Source: Acidobacteriota bacterium (GTDB taxonomy: Bacteria > Acidobacteriota > Terriglobia > Acidiferrales > UBA7541). From it: a stretch of DNA of 64,000 bases. How positions within the stretch are numbered: the first letter of the stretch is position 1; every line of letters starts with the position of its first letter. This document shows, in pieces, positions 10,281 to 19,592 of this stretch. The notes beneath the pieces are model-generated. The model did no database searches, was not told the DNA's origin, and was given only the letters and a program-made list of their open reading frames with translations. Where the stretch lies: assembly GCA_003225295.1 (NCBI GenBank), contig QHYZ01000060.1, positions 46,712 to 110,711 on the forward strand, written 5' to 3'. The position numbers were made by a program, and so were the translations under genes.

Positions 10281-11252
10281 TTATTGACCGAAAACGAGAA
10301 TCGTGAATTGTCCTCCTAGATTCGCGGGCACGAAAAGATGATGCGTTTTGGGATCGAGGCCCATGGTCTTTGAACCTGGGTTGGTTGTGACGTTTTCAAG
10401 AAGCGTATATTGGTCCGCGGAATCCTGATGGAATACCGCGATGGTGCCGCCTCCTGTTGACTGAAACACCAGTTTCGTCCCGGGGTCGTAAGCGGCTGCG
10501 TCCACGCGCTCGCCGATCGGAGCCGTGGTGATCACTTTGCCGCTATCGGCGTCCAGCACAACCATCAGTTGGCCGCCCCGGCAGCCGGCAAACAACCGGC
10601 GGGATTGTGGATCGAAAGCCAAAGCAGTGGCCGTTCCTCCCGGCGCCAGCGGCCAATGGTGCAGAACCTTCAGCGTGTTCGAGTCGATGTGAACGGTCTC
10701 CGCCTTTTCTTCAAGATTGATATAAACATTGCCTCTTCCATCCGCTGCGGCAAATTCCGGTCCGCCGCCCAGGTCAATGGTGCCAATCACTTTTCCGTCC
10801 GCCGGGTTAATCACCGTGGTGTTATCGCTGTCACCGTTCATCGCGAAGACGTGCTTGGTACCGGGATCATAAATAATCGCGTCAGGTTTCTTTCCGACCT
10901 TGACTTCACCCAGCGTCTTTAGCGTCTTCAGGTCAAAGATGATCACGGAGTCTGATTTGCCTGCAGTGACGAATCCGCGGCCAAATTCCGGCACGACGGC
11001 CACCCCGTGAGCGCCCGGAGTATTTCGAATCGTGCCGACAAGTTCGGAGGTATCTGCATCGAGGACTTCGACTTGCGTGGCATGCGCGATGTAAACGCGC
11101 CGCCCCGCTTCGTCCACGGTGACGTAGTCCCAGCTACCCGTGCCGGGAACGTTCACTTTCTTGATGATGTGGTATCCGGATGACGGCGACGCCAGACTGG
11201 TTATCGCGAAAAGGCCGAGAATCGCTGTGCACACTGTGAAATTGCGTTTCAT
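10281..11252 (-). CDS. YncE-type YVTN beta-propeller protein, exported
   Basis: Secreted beta-propeller of 323 residues with an N-terminal signal peptide (hydrophobic stretch about residues 7-22). Repeating blade units of ~40 residues carry motifs such as VYIAHATQVEVLDADTSE, GFVTAGKSDSVIIFDLKT and VFAMNGDSDNTTVINPADG, the YVTN/YncE pattern. Such proteins bind ligands or partners outside the inner membrane; no enzymatic residues stand out, and function here is unknown. The ribosome site AGGAG sits 6 nt before the ATG, and an intrinsic terminator follows the stop, so it is probably transcribed alone. Confidence 0.8.
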   Translation of the reverse strand: MKRNFTVCTAILGLFAITSLASPSSGYHIIKKVNVPGTGSWDYVTVDEAGRRVYIAHATQVEVLDADTSELVGTIRNTPGAHGVAVVPEFGRGFVTAGKSDSVIIFDLKTLKTLGEVKVGKKPDAIIYDPGTKHVFAMNGDSDNTTVINPADGKVIGTIDLGGGPEFAAADGRGNVYINLEEKAETVHIDSNTLKVLHHWPLAPGGTATALAFDPQSRRLFAGCRGGQLMVVLDADSGKVITTAPIGERVDAAAYDPGTKLVFQSTGGGTIAVFHQDSADQYTLLENVTTNPGSKTMGLDPKTHHLFVPANLGGQFTILVFGQ

Positions 11253-11312
11253 TTTTTCTCCTATGATGAAATGTGATGCTCTGCCCGGTTCTCCCCTGAA
11301 AACTTGAAGCTC

Positions 11313-12218
11313 TCAGTGGCATTTTCCACTGCCGGAATCTGTGAAGCTCTTGCCCGTTTCGGGAATAAATTGCCAGTCGTAGGCGCCGGGCCTGAGAGTA
11401 AGTTTCAAGACGCCGAAGGCCGTGGCGTCGCGCAACTCGCTGTTGGGCCTTGGCGCGCCGAACGGGCGGTGATTCTTGCCGCCCGTGCCAACAACGAATT
11501 CGCGAATGCCACGCTGCGGATCGGCAACGCCCGCAGGCGTTTGCGGGGCGAAGCGCTCGTAATCGTGATCATGGCCGCCGACAACGATATCGGCATTGGC
11601 TTGGTAGAGTGCCTGGAAGAGAGGCTTAACGGTGAGATCATTGCCGTGGGCGCTGCCGGAACTAAAGAGCGGTCGGTGCCAGTAGGCGAGCGTGCAGGCA
11701 GCGGGGTGAGCGGCAAGATCCGCACGCAGCCACCTTTCTTGCGGTGAACCGGCTTCGCAGCCGCCGACATCCCGGCACTCGCTGTTCAGCACGATGATAT
11801 GCCAGGTTCCGAGTTCGTAGCTGTAGTAGCCGGTCTTCGGGTCGCCGGCTTCTGCTCCGAAATAGTTGAAGTAAGGTGCCGCACCAGCGGCATGAAACTC
11901 GTGATTGCCGGGTGCGGGGCGGGTGCGGGATTTTGCGCGGCCCCACGTTTTGTCGTAGCAGGTGAAGTTTTCCTTGCTGCCATCCGGATAGGCCAGGTCG
12001 CCTACGGCCATGACAGTGCCGCCGACATTCTGGAGCAGTTTTGCCGTGGCTTCCGCGCCGGAAAGATCCTTGCAGTCGGCGATGTCACCCGCACCGACGA
12101 GGATGGCAGATTGATCCGCAGGCGGCGTGGCCGAGGACAGAATTGCCGGGCATGGAGAGAGCGTTGCCAACGCCTCCGCAGCAACTATCAACCCTATGCC
12201 CCAGAAGTGCTTTTGCAT
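11313..12218 (-). CDS. Exported metallophosphoesterase (purple acid phosphatase-like)
   Basis: Calcineurin-like phosphoesterase of 301 residues with an N-terminal signal segment. The metal-binding blocks appear in order: GAGDIADC, GDLAYPDG, PGNHEF, the lone His in WHRPLFSSG, and GGHDHDYE. These supply the di-metal ligands of the family. The YTxxG-like FGVLKL and C-terminal beta region fit the purple acid phosphatase-like alkaline phosphatase group. I chose ATG 12218 because GAGGGG lies 6 nt upstream, although the frame extends 18 codons further. A Cys pair (C..DVGGC) may form a disulfide outside the cytoplasm. Substrate unknown. Confidence 0.8.
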   Translation of the reverse strand: MQKHFWGIGLIVAAEALATLSPCPAILSSATPPADQSAILVGAGDIADCKDLSGAEATAKLLQNVGGTVMAVGDLAYPDGSKENFTCYDKTWGRAKSRTRPAPGNHEFHAAGAAPYFNYFGAEAGDPKTGYYSYELGTWHIIVLNSECRDVGGCEAGSPQERWLRADLAAHPAACTLAYWHRPLFSSGSAHGNDLTVKPLFQALYQANADIVVGGHDHDYERFAPQTPAGVADPQRGIREFVVGTGGKNHRPFGAPRPNSELRDATAFGVLKLTLRPGAYDWQFIPETGKSFTDSGSGKCH

Positions 12219-12607
12219 CGCCAACCCCTCGATCGATTCATGACCATAGCGTGAGAAGGAAAAGTAAACCAAACAACCTAAACACAGCTTAAATCACGGC
12301 CAGGAGAGATTAGAGACTCTGTAAGACGATCTTCGACAAGGGCGACCCCCCCTGTGACCTAGCCGGAAATTCCCGCGGAGCCCTTCCTAGGGGGTACCCA
12401 ACCCCGTAGTTGCTTTTGCCAAAGGGAGCGGTAGTGTTTGAAAACAGGAGAGTTAGCCTTTCCCGCAGCGCAAACAGTGCGCCAGAGTATCGAAACAAAA
12501 GGGGATGAATGCACAATGTTGTTAAGAGATCCAAAGCTCTCCTAGTTGGGAAGTGGAGCACCCCCCCTAGCCCTAGACTCCGGGCATTGGCATGAATTTC
12601 AAAGTCC
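12219..12607. other. Intergenic region without a supported gene
   Basis: About 390 bases between the TonB receptor end and the phosphoesterase start. Short open frames here lack ribosome sites and family features. It contains several C-runs (for example near 12345-12352 and 12562-12567), but I found no clear terminator hairpin, RNA gene or repeat. Confidence 0.4.
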
Positions 12608-15460
12608 TCATTTCTCGTGCAAGGGCGACCAGCGGAAGCCCGCGGCCACTGTGGGCTTGTAATATTCCCGCTGGATCATGTACTGCGGGCTGCCCTGATA
12701 GAAGCCGAAAACCTCGTTGTTGAGATTGAGGCCATACATGACGAACTGCAGGCCATGAACCAGGCGATAGCTGCCTTGAACGTCCGCCTGGAGGTGCGCA
12801 TAGAGGTAGATGTCGCTATCTGGCCCCTTGATTCCTCCAGGAGTTATCGTGGCAGGACCACCAGCGAGCGGATCGGATCCGTCCTGATATCTATACTCGA
12901 AGATGTTCGCGGCGTTGTAGGACAAGCCTGCACGAAAAGAGAAACGACCGCGATCATACGTCGGACTGATGTTCCAGGTGTGCGGGGCGGAGCGCGAGAG
13001 CCTTGGGTTGTCGGCGCGGTTGAAGAGCCCGATGGCTCTAGAATCGGTGTAGCCGTAATTTGCCGAGATACCGAAACCACCGAGCAGTCCTGGGAGAAAC
13101 GTCAGATGTTGCAGGTAGGCGACTTCAAACCCCGTCACCCATCCGCTGCCGGCGTTGACGGGCTGCGTCACGTTGTAATGGCCCGGCGGAGCCCCCGAAA
13201 CAGGAGGCTGATAGTTGGCGATTTGGACCGTTTTCGTTACGATCGGGTCGCTGAGGTTCTTATAGAAAAACCCTACCGCGATGAGTCCGAAAGGCTTCAG
13301 CGAATGCTCCAGGAGCACGTCGAAGTTGTCAGCGGTTTCCGCTTTGAGATGGGGATTCCCCAGGGAAGCGGTGTTGATGCCACCGCCCGTCGAGAAGCTC
13401 GCTGCCTGGGCGATGTCCTGCGGATTCGGACGCGACAAACCTCGACCGTAGACAAGACGGAGGTCGGTGTCACCGGTGAGGGCGATGCGTGCGGAGACGC
13501 TCGGAAGCACCTTAAGATAAGAACCGCCGAGTTTGCTTGTTAGCGTGCCCGCAACCGAATCAAAGCTCAAGGCATCGAGGTTGGTGCCCTCAAACCGAAG
13601 GCCAGCCACAAGGCGAACTCGGTTGAAATCAATGGTGTTCATCAGGTAGCCGGCAGAAACCTTTTCAATCAGGTCAAAGTTATTGCCACTTACTACGGGA
13701 GGGCCGGAGAGTGCGCCGGGCATAGCGGTGTTGAAAGCGGCGAGGACGGCGCGGTAACCTGGGTCGTATCCCAGTGGGTAGGTACCATTATAATAATTAC
13801 TGTTCGATAAAACATTCGGGAATGCATTCAGCGGCAGCAGCGTCGTCCCGGCAGGAACCGAAAAATCGGGGGTGAAGGAATTGTCAAACTTGTGTTCGTT
13901 GCGGAACTTGCCCCCAACTTCGATGGTGGAGAGGTGTGAACCCAGGTGGTAATTCTTGGCGACCGCTCCGTTCACTTGCAGATTCAACTGAGCGGTGAGC
14001 CCGATCGCGGCGCCGCCAATCCTGTCGAGCGACATAGTTGTCGGATCGTGCGCTTCGCTGTAGCAAACCGGAGCCCACTGCGGCAGGTAAATGTTCTTGG
14101 TCGCGGCGGGATCGAAGCTGCAGCTGCCGCTCGCGAGATTTGATCTGAAAGATGCCGTGGGATCGTTTTCGCCCAACTGCCGGGAGCGCGCGGCAGAGAC
14201 GTCCCAGGCGAACCATGAACTCGTACGCACGTGCTTGCCGCCAAGCACCAGACTTCCGATGCCATAGTCCGGGAGCCGAATCTGGGTATTGAAGCTCGGA
14301 GTGCCACCATTGCCGTTCAGGAGACCGACGGCCACCGGGTCGGTATTGTCGTTTAACGTGTACACCCAGCGATCACCGAAATTCTTGAAGTCCGAGTAGA
14401 AACCGCGAAGATAGATATTGGACCCCTCGGCAAGTTTGTAGTCCGTGCTGCCAGCTAGGCCCCAGCGGCTGCGGTAGTAACGATATTCGCGCTGGTCGAT
14501 GGTGTCGAACCAGCGTGGACTCCCCGGAAGCAAGCTGGCGATATCTGGTACCGGCTCGATGTCGTCAATTCCGCGGCCGTTCCAATCGTAGGTGCCACCA
14601 ATGAGCGCACCGAAACGCTTGTCGCTTCCGAATCGCTGGCCCATCGTGGCAGCGGTTTCGACCAGGCCGCGGCCATTTACGATGGGCGTGTATCCCCCCA
14701 TTCCGTTGAGGGTGATGGTAGGCCGTTCGCCCGCCGTCTTGGTAACCAGGTTTACGGAACCACCGATTCCGTCCGCGTCCATGTTGGCTTGGAGGGTCTT
14801 GTTGATTTCAACGGACTCGACAATGTCAGCCGGAATGGCATCCAGCTTGATTTGGCGCACGCCCGATTCCGGAGAAGGCACGTTGATGCCATTGATGGTG
14901 ACGCTTGTGAGCCGGGGCTCGGTACCACGGACCTGCACGTACTTGCCTTCGCCTTCGTCGCGCTCCAAGGTAACGCTAGGCAAACGGCCAAGGGCATCAG
15001 CCATATTGGCATTGGGCAGGCTGCGAATCACGTCCGAGGTGAGCACCTGCACAAGGTTGTCGGCGGTTAGCTGGCGGTTGATCTCCTCAGCTTCACCGGA
15101 GGCGCGCTCCGCAGTGACAAGGACTTCCAGATTTTGAGACCCGACCTCAAGCTTGGCGTCGAGGCTGGCAATCTGTCCGGCAGAGACGGTTACCTGCTTG
15201 GTGAAGCCGTTGAAGCCAATGTAAGTGATGCTGATCGTGAAACGGCCCGGTTCCACGTCATTGATGAAGAACTCGCCTTGGGTATGGGAAACGACGATAA
15301 TTCCCTTAGGTTGTAGCTCAATTCGTGCGCCCTGCAAAACGCCACCGGAATTATCCGTGACGTGGCCACGGATTCCGCCCTTAGGCTCCTGGGCAAGAGC
15401 CGGCACCCCTAGGACAACAATGGCGCCTAGCGCCAATAAAAGCCTCTTCCCATTCGACAT
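12608..15460 (-). CDS. TonB-dependent outer-membrane receptor with N-terminal regulatory-like domain
   Basis: Outer-membrane beta-barrel transporter of about 950 residues, energised by TonB. A signal peptide (about residues 1-23, ending PALAQ) is followed by a carboxypeptidase-regulatory-like Ig domain (GGIRGHVTDNSGGVLQGA, about 27-110). The plug domain follows (about 125-245, with VQVRGTEPRLTSVTING and GIGGSVNLVTK), then the barrel to the C-terminus. The layout fits receptors of the TonB-Xanthomonas/Caulobacter type, often for sugars or metal chelates; ligand unknown. The start is GTG-ATG-ATG (15466/15463/15460); GGAGG spaced 7 nt favours the last ATG. No transport partner is adjacent. Confidence 0.88.
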   Translation of the reverse strand: MSNGKRLLLALGAIVVLGVPALAQEPKGGIRGHVTDNSGGVLQGARIELQPKGIIVVSHTQGEFFINDVEPGRFTISITYIGFNGFTKQVTVSAGQIASLDAKLEVGSQNLEVLVTAERASGEAEEINRQLTADNLVQVLTSDVIRSLPNANMADALGRLPSVTLERDEGEGKYVQVRGTEPRLTSVTINGINVPSPESGVRQIKLDAIPADIVESVEINKTLQANMDADGIGGSVNLVTKTAGERPTITLNGMGGYTPIVNGRGLVETAATMGQRFGSDKRFGALIGGTYDWNGRGIDDIEPVPDIASLLPGSPRWFDTIDQREYRYYRSRWGLAGSTDYKLAEGSNIYLRGFYSDFKNFGDRWVYTLNDNTDPVAVGLLNGNGGTPSFNTQIRLPDYGIGSLVLGGKHVRTSSWFAWDVSAARSRQLGENDPTASFRSNLASGSCSFDPAATKNIYLPQWAPVCYSEAHDPTTMSLDRIGGAAIGLTAQLNLQVNGAVAKNYHLGSHLSTIEVGGKFRNEHKFDNSFTPDFSVPAGTTLLPLNAFPNVLSNSNYYNGTYPLGYDPGYRAVLAAFNTAMPGALSGPPVVSGNNFDLIEKVSAGYLMNTIDFNRVRLVAGLRFEGTNLDALSFDSVAGTLTSKLGGSYLKVLPSVSARIALTGDTDLRLVYGRGLSRPNPQDIAQAASFSTGGGINTASLGNPHLKAETADNFDVLLEHSLKPFGLIAVGFFYKNLSDPIVTKTVQIANYQPPVSGAPPGHYNVTQPVNAGSGWVTGFEVAYLQHLTFLPGLLGGFGISANYGYTDSRAIGLFNRADNPRLSRSAPHTWNISPTYDRGRFSFRAGLSYNAANIFEYRYQDGSDPLAGGPATITPGGIKGPDSDIYLYAHLQADVQGSYRLVHGLQFVMYGLNLNNEVFGFYQGSPQYMIQREYYKPTVAAGFRWSPLHEK

Positions 15461-15689
15461 CATCACACCTCCGGTCGAAAACCACTGAGCTTTTCAAACG
15501 CCAGCAGTTAGGACCCTGGGGCGGTATGGGTCGTCGGAATACGGCTCGCCCCGTCCTTGGCCTCTATTTGCGGTGTGGATTGCTACTGGGAGATGAATGG
15601 CTAGTCACGAATCTTTGAAATAAGAATGAAAGAATCTTCAGATTCAGAGCTAGGGCGAATGGCACTGCATGTGCGAAGGCAGGAAGGGG

Positions 15690-16367
15690 CTAGCGATTCG
15701 TTGCCATGGGCAGAGTAATACAAAAGACGGAGCCGTTGCCTGTGAATGAGTTTTATGGGCTCGTTCTCATCGATCTTCCGGCGAAGAAGGCGCACAAAGG
15801 GCGTCGAGAGTGTTCTCTTCGATGTTTTCCGACGGCCCCCATACCCCTTCGAGAATGGCATGGCGAGAGACGGCACGCTCCTCGTGGCGCATGAGGAATT
15901 CAAGCAAGAGAAGTTCCGCCGGGGTGAGATGGATTTCTCGAGTCCCACGGAAGACGCGCCGCTCGGTGATCTCCAGCGCCAGATCGCAGAGTATGAGTTC
16001 GCGGCTCGGCTACCCGGCGCTCCGGCGCGCGGATACGGGCGAGCAAAACAGCAAACGAGAACGGTTTCGTCACGTAATCGTCGGCTCCTGAGTCAAGCCC
16101 TTTGACGATATCGGGGACATAGTCGCGAGCGGTAAGCATCAAAATGGTAATGTCTTGCCGGAGTTCGCGAAATCGGCGCGCGACCTGAATCCCGTTGATT
16201 CCAGGCAGCATCACGTCGAGCAGGACAAGGTCGAACTGTGTGTCTTGCGCTAGGGAGAGTGCCGACGGGCCGTCGTGAGCAAGGCTCACGGCGTGATTAT
16301 CTTCCTGGAGCCCGCGCCGGAGCACCTGCGCCGTTCCCTTTTCATCTTCGACGACCAGGATCTTCAC
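15690..16367 (-). pseudogene. Decayed OmpR-type response regulator, apparently fused to the tail of a lost histidine kinase
   Basis: The receiver domain is intact from ATG 16367: MKILVVEDE, phospho-Asp in LVLLDVMLPG, then MLTARD and the K of YVTKPF. After LLARIRA the frame breaks. The DNA-binding domain continues one base out of frame (SRELILCDLALEITERR, LTPAELLLLEFLMRHE, HAILEGVWG). A second +1 shift at a CCC run gives VRLLRRKIDENEPIKLI. A third shift gives TGNGSVFCITLPMATNR and a stop. That last piece does not look like a regulator end; it resembles the GxGSxFxxxLP ending of a histidine kinase. So the gene seems to have lost its own tail and nearly all of a following kinase gene by deletion. 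Sequencing error could explain single shifts, but not the swapped tail. Confidence 0.75.
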
Positions 16368-16430
16368 GCCAGCTAACTGCTTTCTCCGGAACTTCCTCCA
16401 TCATCCGCTTCCGCGACTTGAAATAAAGCC

Positions 16431-19400
16431 TCAGTGGGCATTTTTCGGTTGCAGATAGAAGTGGATCGCGGGCGTAAAGATGAGCGAAAGCACCATCGAG
16501 CTCAGAATCCCGCCGACGACAGTGATGGCGAGCGGCTTAAGCATCTGGGAGCCCTTCCCAATGGCGAAAGCCAAAGGGAGCATGCCGGCGACGGTGGCGA
16601 GCGCGGTCATGGCGATGGGCCGCAAACGGCGGCGGCCGGCCTGAATCATGGATTCCTCGGCGGAAAAGCCGAGGTCGCGGAAGCGGTGCTCGGCGTCAAG
16701 GAGAAGAATGCCGTTCTTCGCTACGATGCCAACTACCATGATCATGCCCATGAAGGAGGCGACGTTAAACGTCGTGCGAGTAACGAGAAGGGCGAGCAAA
16801 CCGCCAAAAGTCGACAGCAAAGCGGAACCCAGAATCGCGGTCGGCGCGGAAAATGTGCGGAATTCGAACAGCAGCACGACAAATAGCAACACCAACGCGA
16901 GCAGGAGAACCATGAGCAGATCGCCGAACGATTTCATTTGCTCCGCGTACGTGCCACCGTATTCCACGCGGACGGAGGGCGGCAGGTGAAGATCGTCGAC
17001 AGCTTTCTTGACGGCGGTGATGCCCGATCCGAGATCCACGCCCTCGAAACGTCCCGTGACTTCCGCGAGCCTTTGAAGATTCTCCCGGCGGATTTCCGTC
17101 TGTCCGGGGTCCGAACTAACTGTTGCGAGGGAGCCGAGGGTTGCCGTGCGTCCGGTGGCGCTAGTGAGGAGCGTGTTGCTCATGCGATCCAGCGTCGCCC
17201 GGGCCTGCTCCGGGAATCGAACGCGGATGGTGTAAGCACGATCGTTTACAACCACGGGTGTGCTGGCAGGCTCGCCTTCCAGAATGGCGGCGGCATCGAC
17301 AGCAATCTCTTCGGGCGTGAAGCCGGCGCGGGCAGCCACGGCAGGATCGATTTGAAAAGTGGTTGCGGGTCCGCTGATGGTGTTCTCGATGCCGTCGAGA
17401 ACGTCGACGACGCCGTGAATATTCCGAATGGCGTCGGCTACGCGCGGAGAGGTATTCGCAAGGAGTTTTGGATCCTGCGCAAAGAGTTTGATCACGATGG
17501 GCTCCGGCTGGCTGGTGAGGTCACCGATCATGTCCTGCAAGACCTGGACGAACTCCACTTTGGTGGCAGGTTCGGTCTGTTCGATCTCAGAACGGATGTC
17601 GGAAATGACCTCATCGATGTCCCTCTTGCGGTCGCTCTTGAGCTTGACGGTGAAATCGCCGCGATTGGCTTCCGTGACCGCAGCGAGGCCAAGTTGCAAA
17701 CCGGTGCGACGCGAAGTATTTTCGACCTCGGGCTGTGAACGAACAATCTCTTCGATATGTTGCAAGATGCGGTCTGATTCCGCGAGCGAACTGCCCGAAG
17801 GAGTGAAGTAATCGAGAATGAATCCACCTTCGTCCATTTCGGGCAGGAGGTCGGAACCGAGGGCCTTATAACAAACGAACGCGAGAATGACAATGACCAC
17901 GGAACTCCCGGCCAGAAGAAGGGGCCGTTTGACAACCGCTTCCATCGCCCGCGCATAAAACGCGACAATCCGGCCAAAGAAACCGGAGAGCTGGGCTTCT
18001 TCCACAGCAAGAAGTGCGGCGACATCGTCGCCCGAGGATGATGCGCTTTCGGCGATTGGCGTTTCTCTGCGCCGCACAAGATACTGACTGAGCGTGGGCG
18101 TCCAGGACAAAGCGAGGAGAAGCGAGGTGAAGAGCGAGACCGTCATAGTGACGGCGAGCGCCCGGAAAAAGCTCCCGGTCACACCGGTGATCGAGATCAG
18201 CGGAAGGAAAACAACGATCGGCGTGATCGTGGAACCGATCAGAGGAATGGTCATTTCCTGCAGCGCGCTTTGAATGGCTTCAAAGCGTCCCTGTCCTGCG
18301 TCACGGTGCAAGACGATGTTTTCCAAGACAACGATCGCATCATCGATAACCAAGCCGACCGCAGCCGCCAGACCGCCAAGGGTCATGAGGTTGAAGCTCT
18401 CACCAGTAAGCCTCAGGACGATGAACGTGATGAGCAAGGTGGCCGGAATCACCAGCCCGGCGACAAGGGATGTGCCCCAGTCACGCAAAAAGAGAACCAG
18501 GATGACGGAAGAGAGCAGTAGTCCCAATAGCACGGCATCGCGAACGCTGGCGATGGATTCGTGAACGATGGTCGATTGATCGTAAAACGGCTCGATGTGC
18601 ACACCGGGGGGCAGCGTGGGGCGAATCTCTTCGATTTGGGAGTGGACTTGGTTGGCGACATCGAGCGTATTGCTATCGGGCTGACGATGCACGCTGAGCA
18701 GAACGGCGGGTTTGCCGTTGGCCGTAACCATGGTGTAGACCGGAGCGACCGAGGGCGCAATCTTTGCAATATCGCCGAGACGAATGGGAATGCCTGCTGT
18801 CGAGCTCTTCACCACTATCTGGCCGATCTGCTCCGGCGTTCGAACCTGGCCGCTGATCAAGCCCAGAACCAATTGATGATTATTCTCGATGAGACCGGGA
18901 GAGTCGATTAGGTTGGTCCGGCGGATGGCCTCGAGAATATCGTTGACGGTGATGCCGGCGGTGAGCAGACGCGCCGGGTCGGGCGTTACTTGGAACTCCG
19001 GAACGCGGCCACCTTGCACGAGAACGGAGGCAACACCATCGAGCCGGTTCACGCGTGGCTTGATGTCGTAAGTGGCGATTTCCCAAAGCCTGTTCTGCGG
19101 GATCGTGTCTGAAGTCAGGCTGTAGCCAAGAATCGGAAATGAAGCGAAGGTGAGGCGGTGGGTCTCAACCTTGGCCGTCGGTGGCAATTCCGCCTGCATG
19201 CGGGCAACCACGGCGTCGACACGCTGCAACGTCAGAATCATGTCGCTGTTCCAGTCGAAGAAGAGATCGACCTCCGCGGAACCGCGGCTGGTGATCGACT
19301 GCACCTTTCGCAAGCCCGGGACACTGTTGACGGATTCCTCCAGTGGACGCGTGATGATCACCAGCATCTGGTCGATGGGCATCACTCCGTTGTCAATGCC

Positions 19401-19586
19401 GATGACAATGCGCGGAAAATCCGTGTTCGGGAAGACTGCCACTGGAATGGTGAAGGCCAGATACGTGCCGACGAGCATGAGGCTGACGATCAAAAACAGA
19501 ATGGGGCGAGAGAGCCGTTGGAACCAGGGCGCATCGCGCTTGCTGGAAGGACGCACTACGCGCGACGAATCAGGAGGAAGGTCCAT
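16431..19586 (-). CDS. RND efflux permease (second pump)
   Basis: RND-type proton antiporter of 1051 residues. TM1 lies near residues 28-48 (ILFLIVSLMLVGTYLAF); the TM4 motif is AAVGLVIDDAIVVLENI, with the paired Asp found in drug-type pumps and unlike the single-Asp motif of classical CusA/CzcA metal pumps. TM10-11 carry MGMIMVVGIVAKNGILLLD. It differs clearly from the two mdtBC-like permeases and belongs to a more divergent RND branch. The ATG is 6 bases after the adaptor stop, with AAGGA overlapping that junction. It is third gene of an OMF-adaptor-RND operon that follows a two-component system. Confidence 0.88.
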   Translation of the reverse strand: MDLPPDSSRVVRPSSKRDAPWFQRLSRPILFLIVSLMLVGTYLAFTIPVAVFPNTDFPRIVIGIDNGVMPIDQMLVIITRPLEESVNSVPGLRKVQSITSRGSAEVDLFFDWNSDMILTLQRVDAVVARMQAELPPTAKVETHRLTFASFPILGYSLTSDTIPQNRLWEIATYDIKPRVNRLDGVASVLVQGGRVPEFQVTPDPARLLTAGITVNDILEAIRRTNLIDSPGLIENNHQLVLGLISGQVRTPEQIGQIVVKSSTAGIPIRLGDIAKIAPSVAPVYTMVTANGKPAVLLSVHRQPDSNTLDVANQVHSQIEEIRPTLPPGVHIEPFYDQSTIVHESIASVRDAVLLGLLLSSVILVLFLRDWGTSLVAGLVIPATLLITFIVLRLTGESFNLMTLGGLAAAVGLVIDDAIVVLENIVLHRDAGQGRFEAIQSALQEMTIPLIGSTITPIVVFLPLISITGVTGSFFRALAVTMTVSLFTSLLLALSWTPTLSQYLVRRRETPIAESASSSGDDVAALLAVEEAQLSGFFGRIVAFYARAMEAVVKRPLLLAGSSVVIVILAFVCYKALGSDLLPEMDEGGFILDYFTPSGSSLAESDRILQHIEEIVRSQPEVENTSRRTGLQLGLAAVTEANRGDFTVKLKSDRKRDIDEVISDIRSEIEQTEPATKVEFVQVLQDMIGDLTSQPEPIVIKLFAQDPKLLANTSPRVADAIRNIHGVVDVLDGIENTISGPATTFQIDPAVAARAGFTPEEIAVDAAAILEGEPASTPVVVNDRAYTIRVRFPEQARATLDRMSNTLLTSATGRTATLGSLATVSSDPGQTEIRRENLQRLAEVTGRFEGVDLGSGITAVKKAVDDLHLPPSVRVEYGGTYAEQMKSFGDLLMVLLLALVLLFVVLLFEFRTFSAPTAILGSALLSTFGGLLALLVTRTTFNVASFMGMIMVVGIVAKNGILLLDAEHRFRDLGFSAEESMIQAGRRRLRPIAMTALATVAGMLPLAFAIGKGSQMLKPLAITVVGGILSSMVLSLIFTPAIHFYLQPKNAH

Positions 19587-19592
19587 GCGCGG

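Noticed and set aside
12310..12561. Minus-strand frame of 83 residues in the gap before the TonB receptor gene
   Set aside because: No ribosome site, no family pattern, odd composition.
15601..15948. Apparent separate gene of 115 residues
   Set aside because: Its sequence VRLLRRKIDENEPIKLIH is the third frame of the decayed response regulator, not an independent gene.
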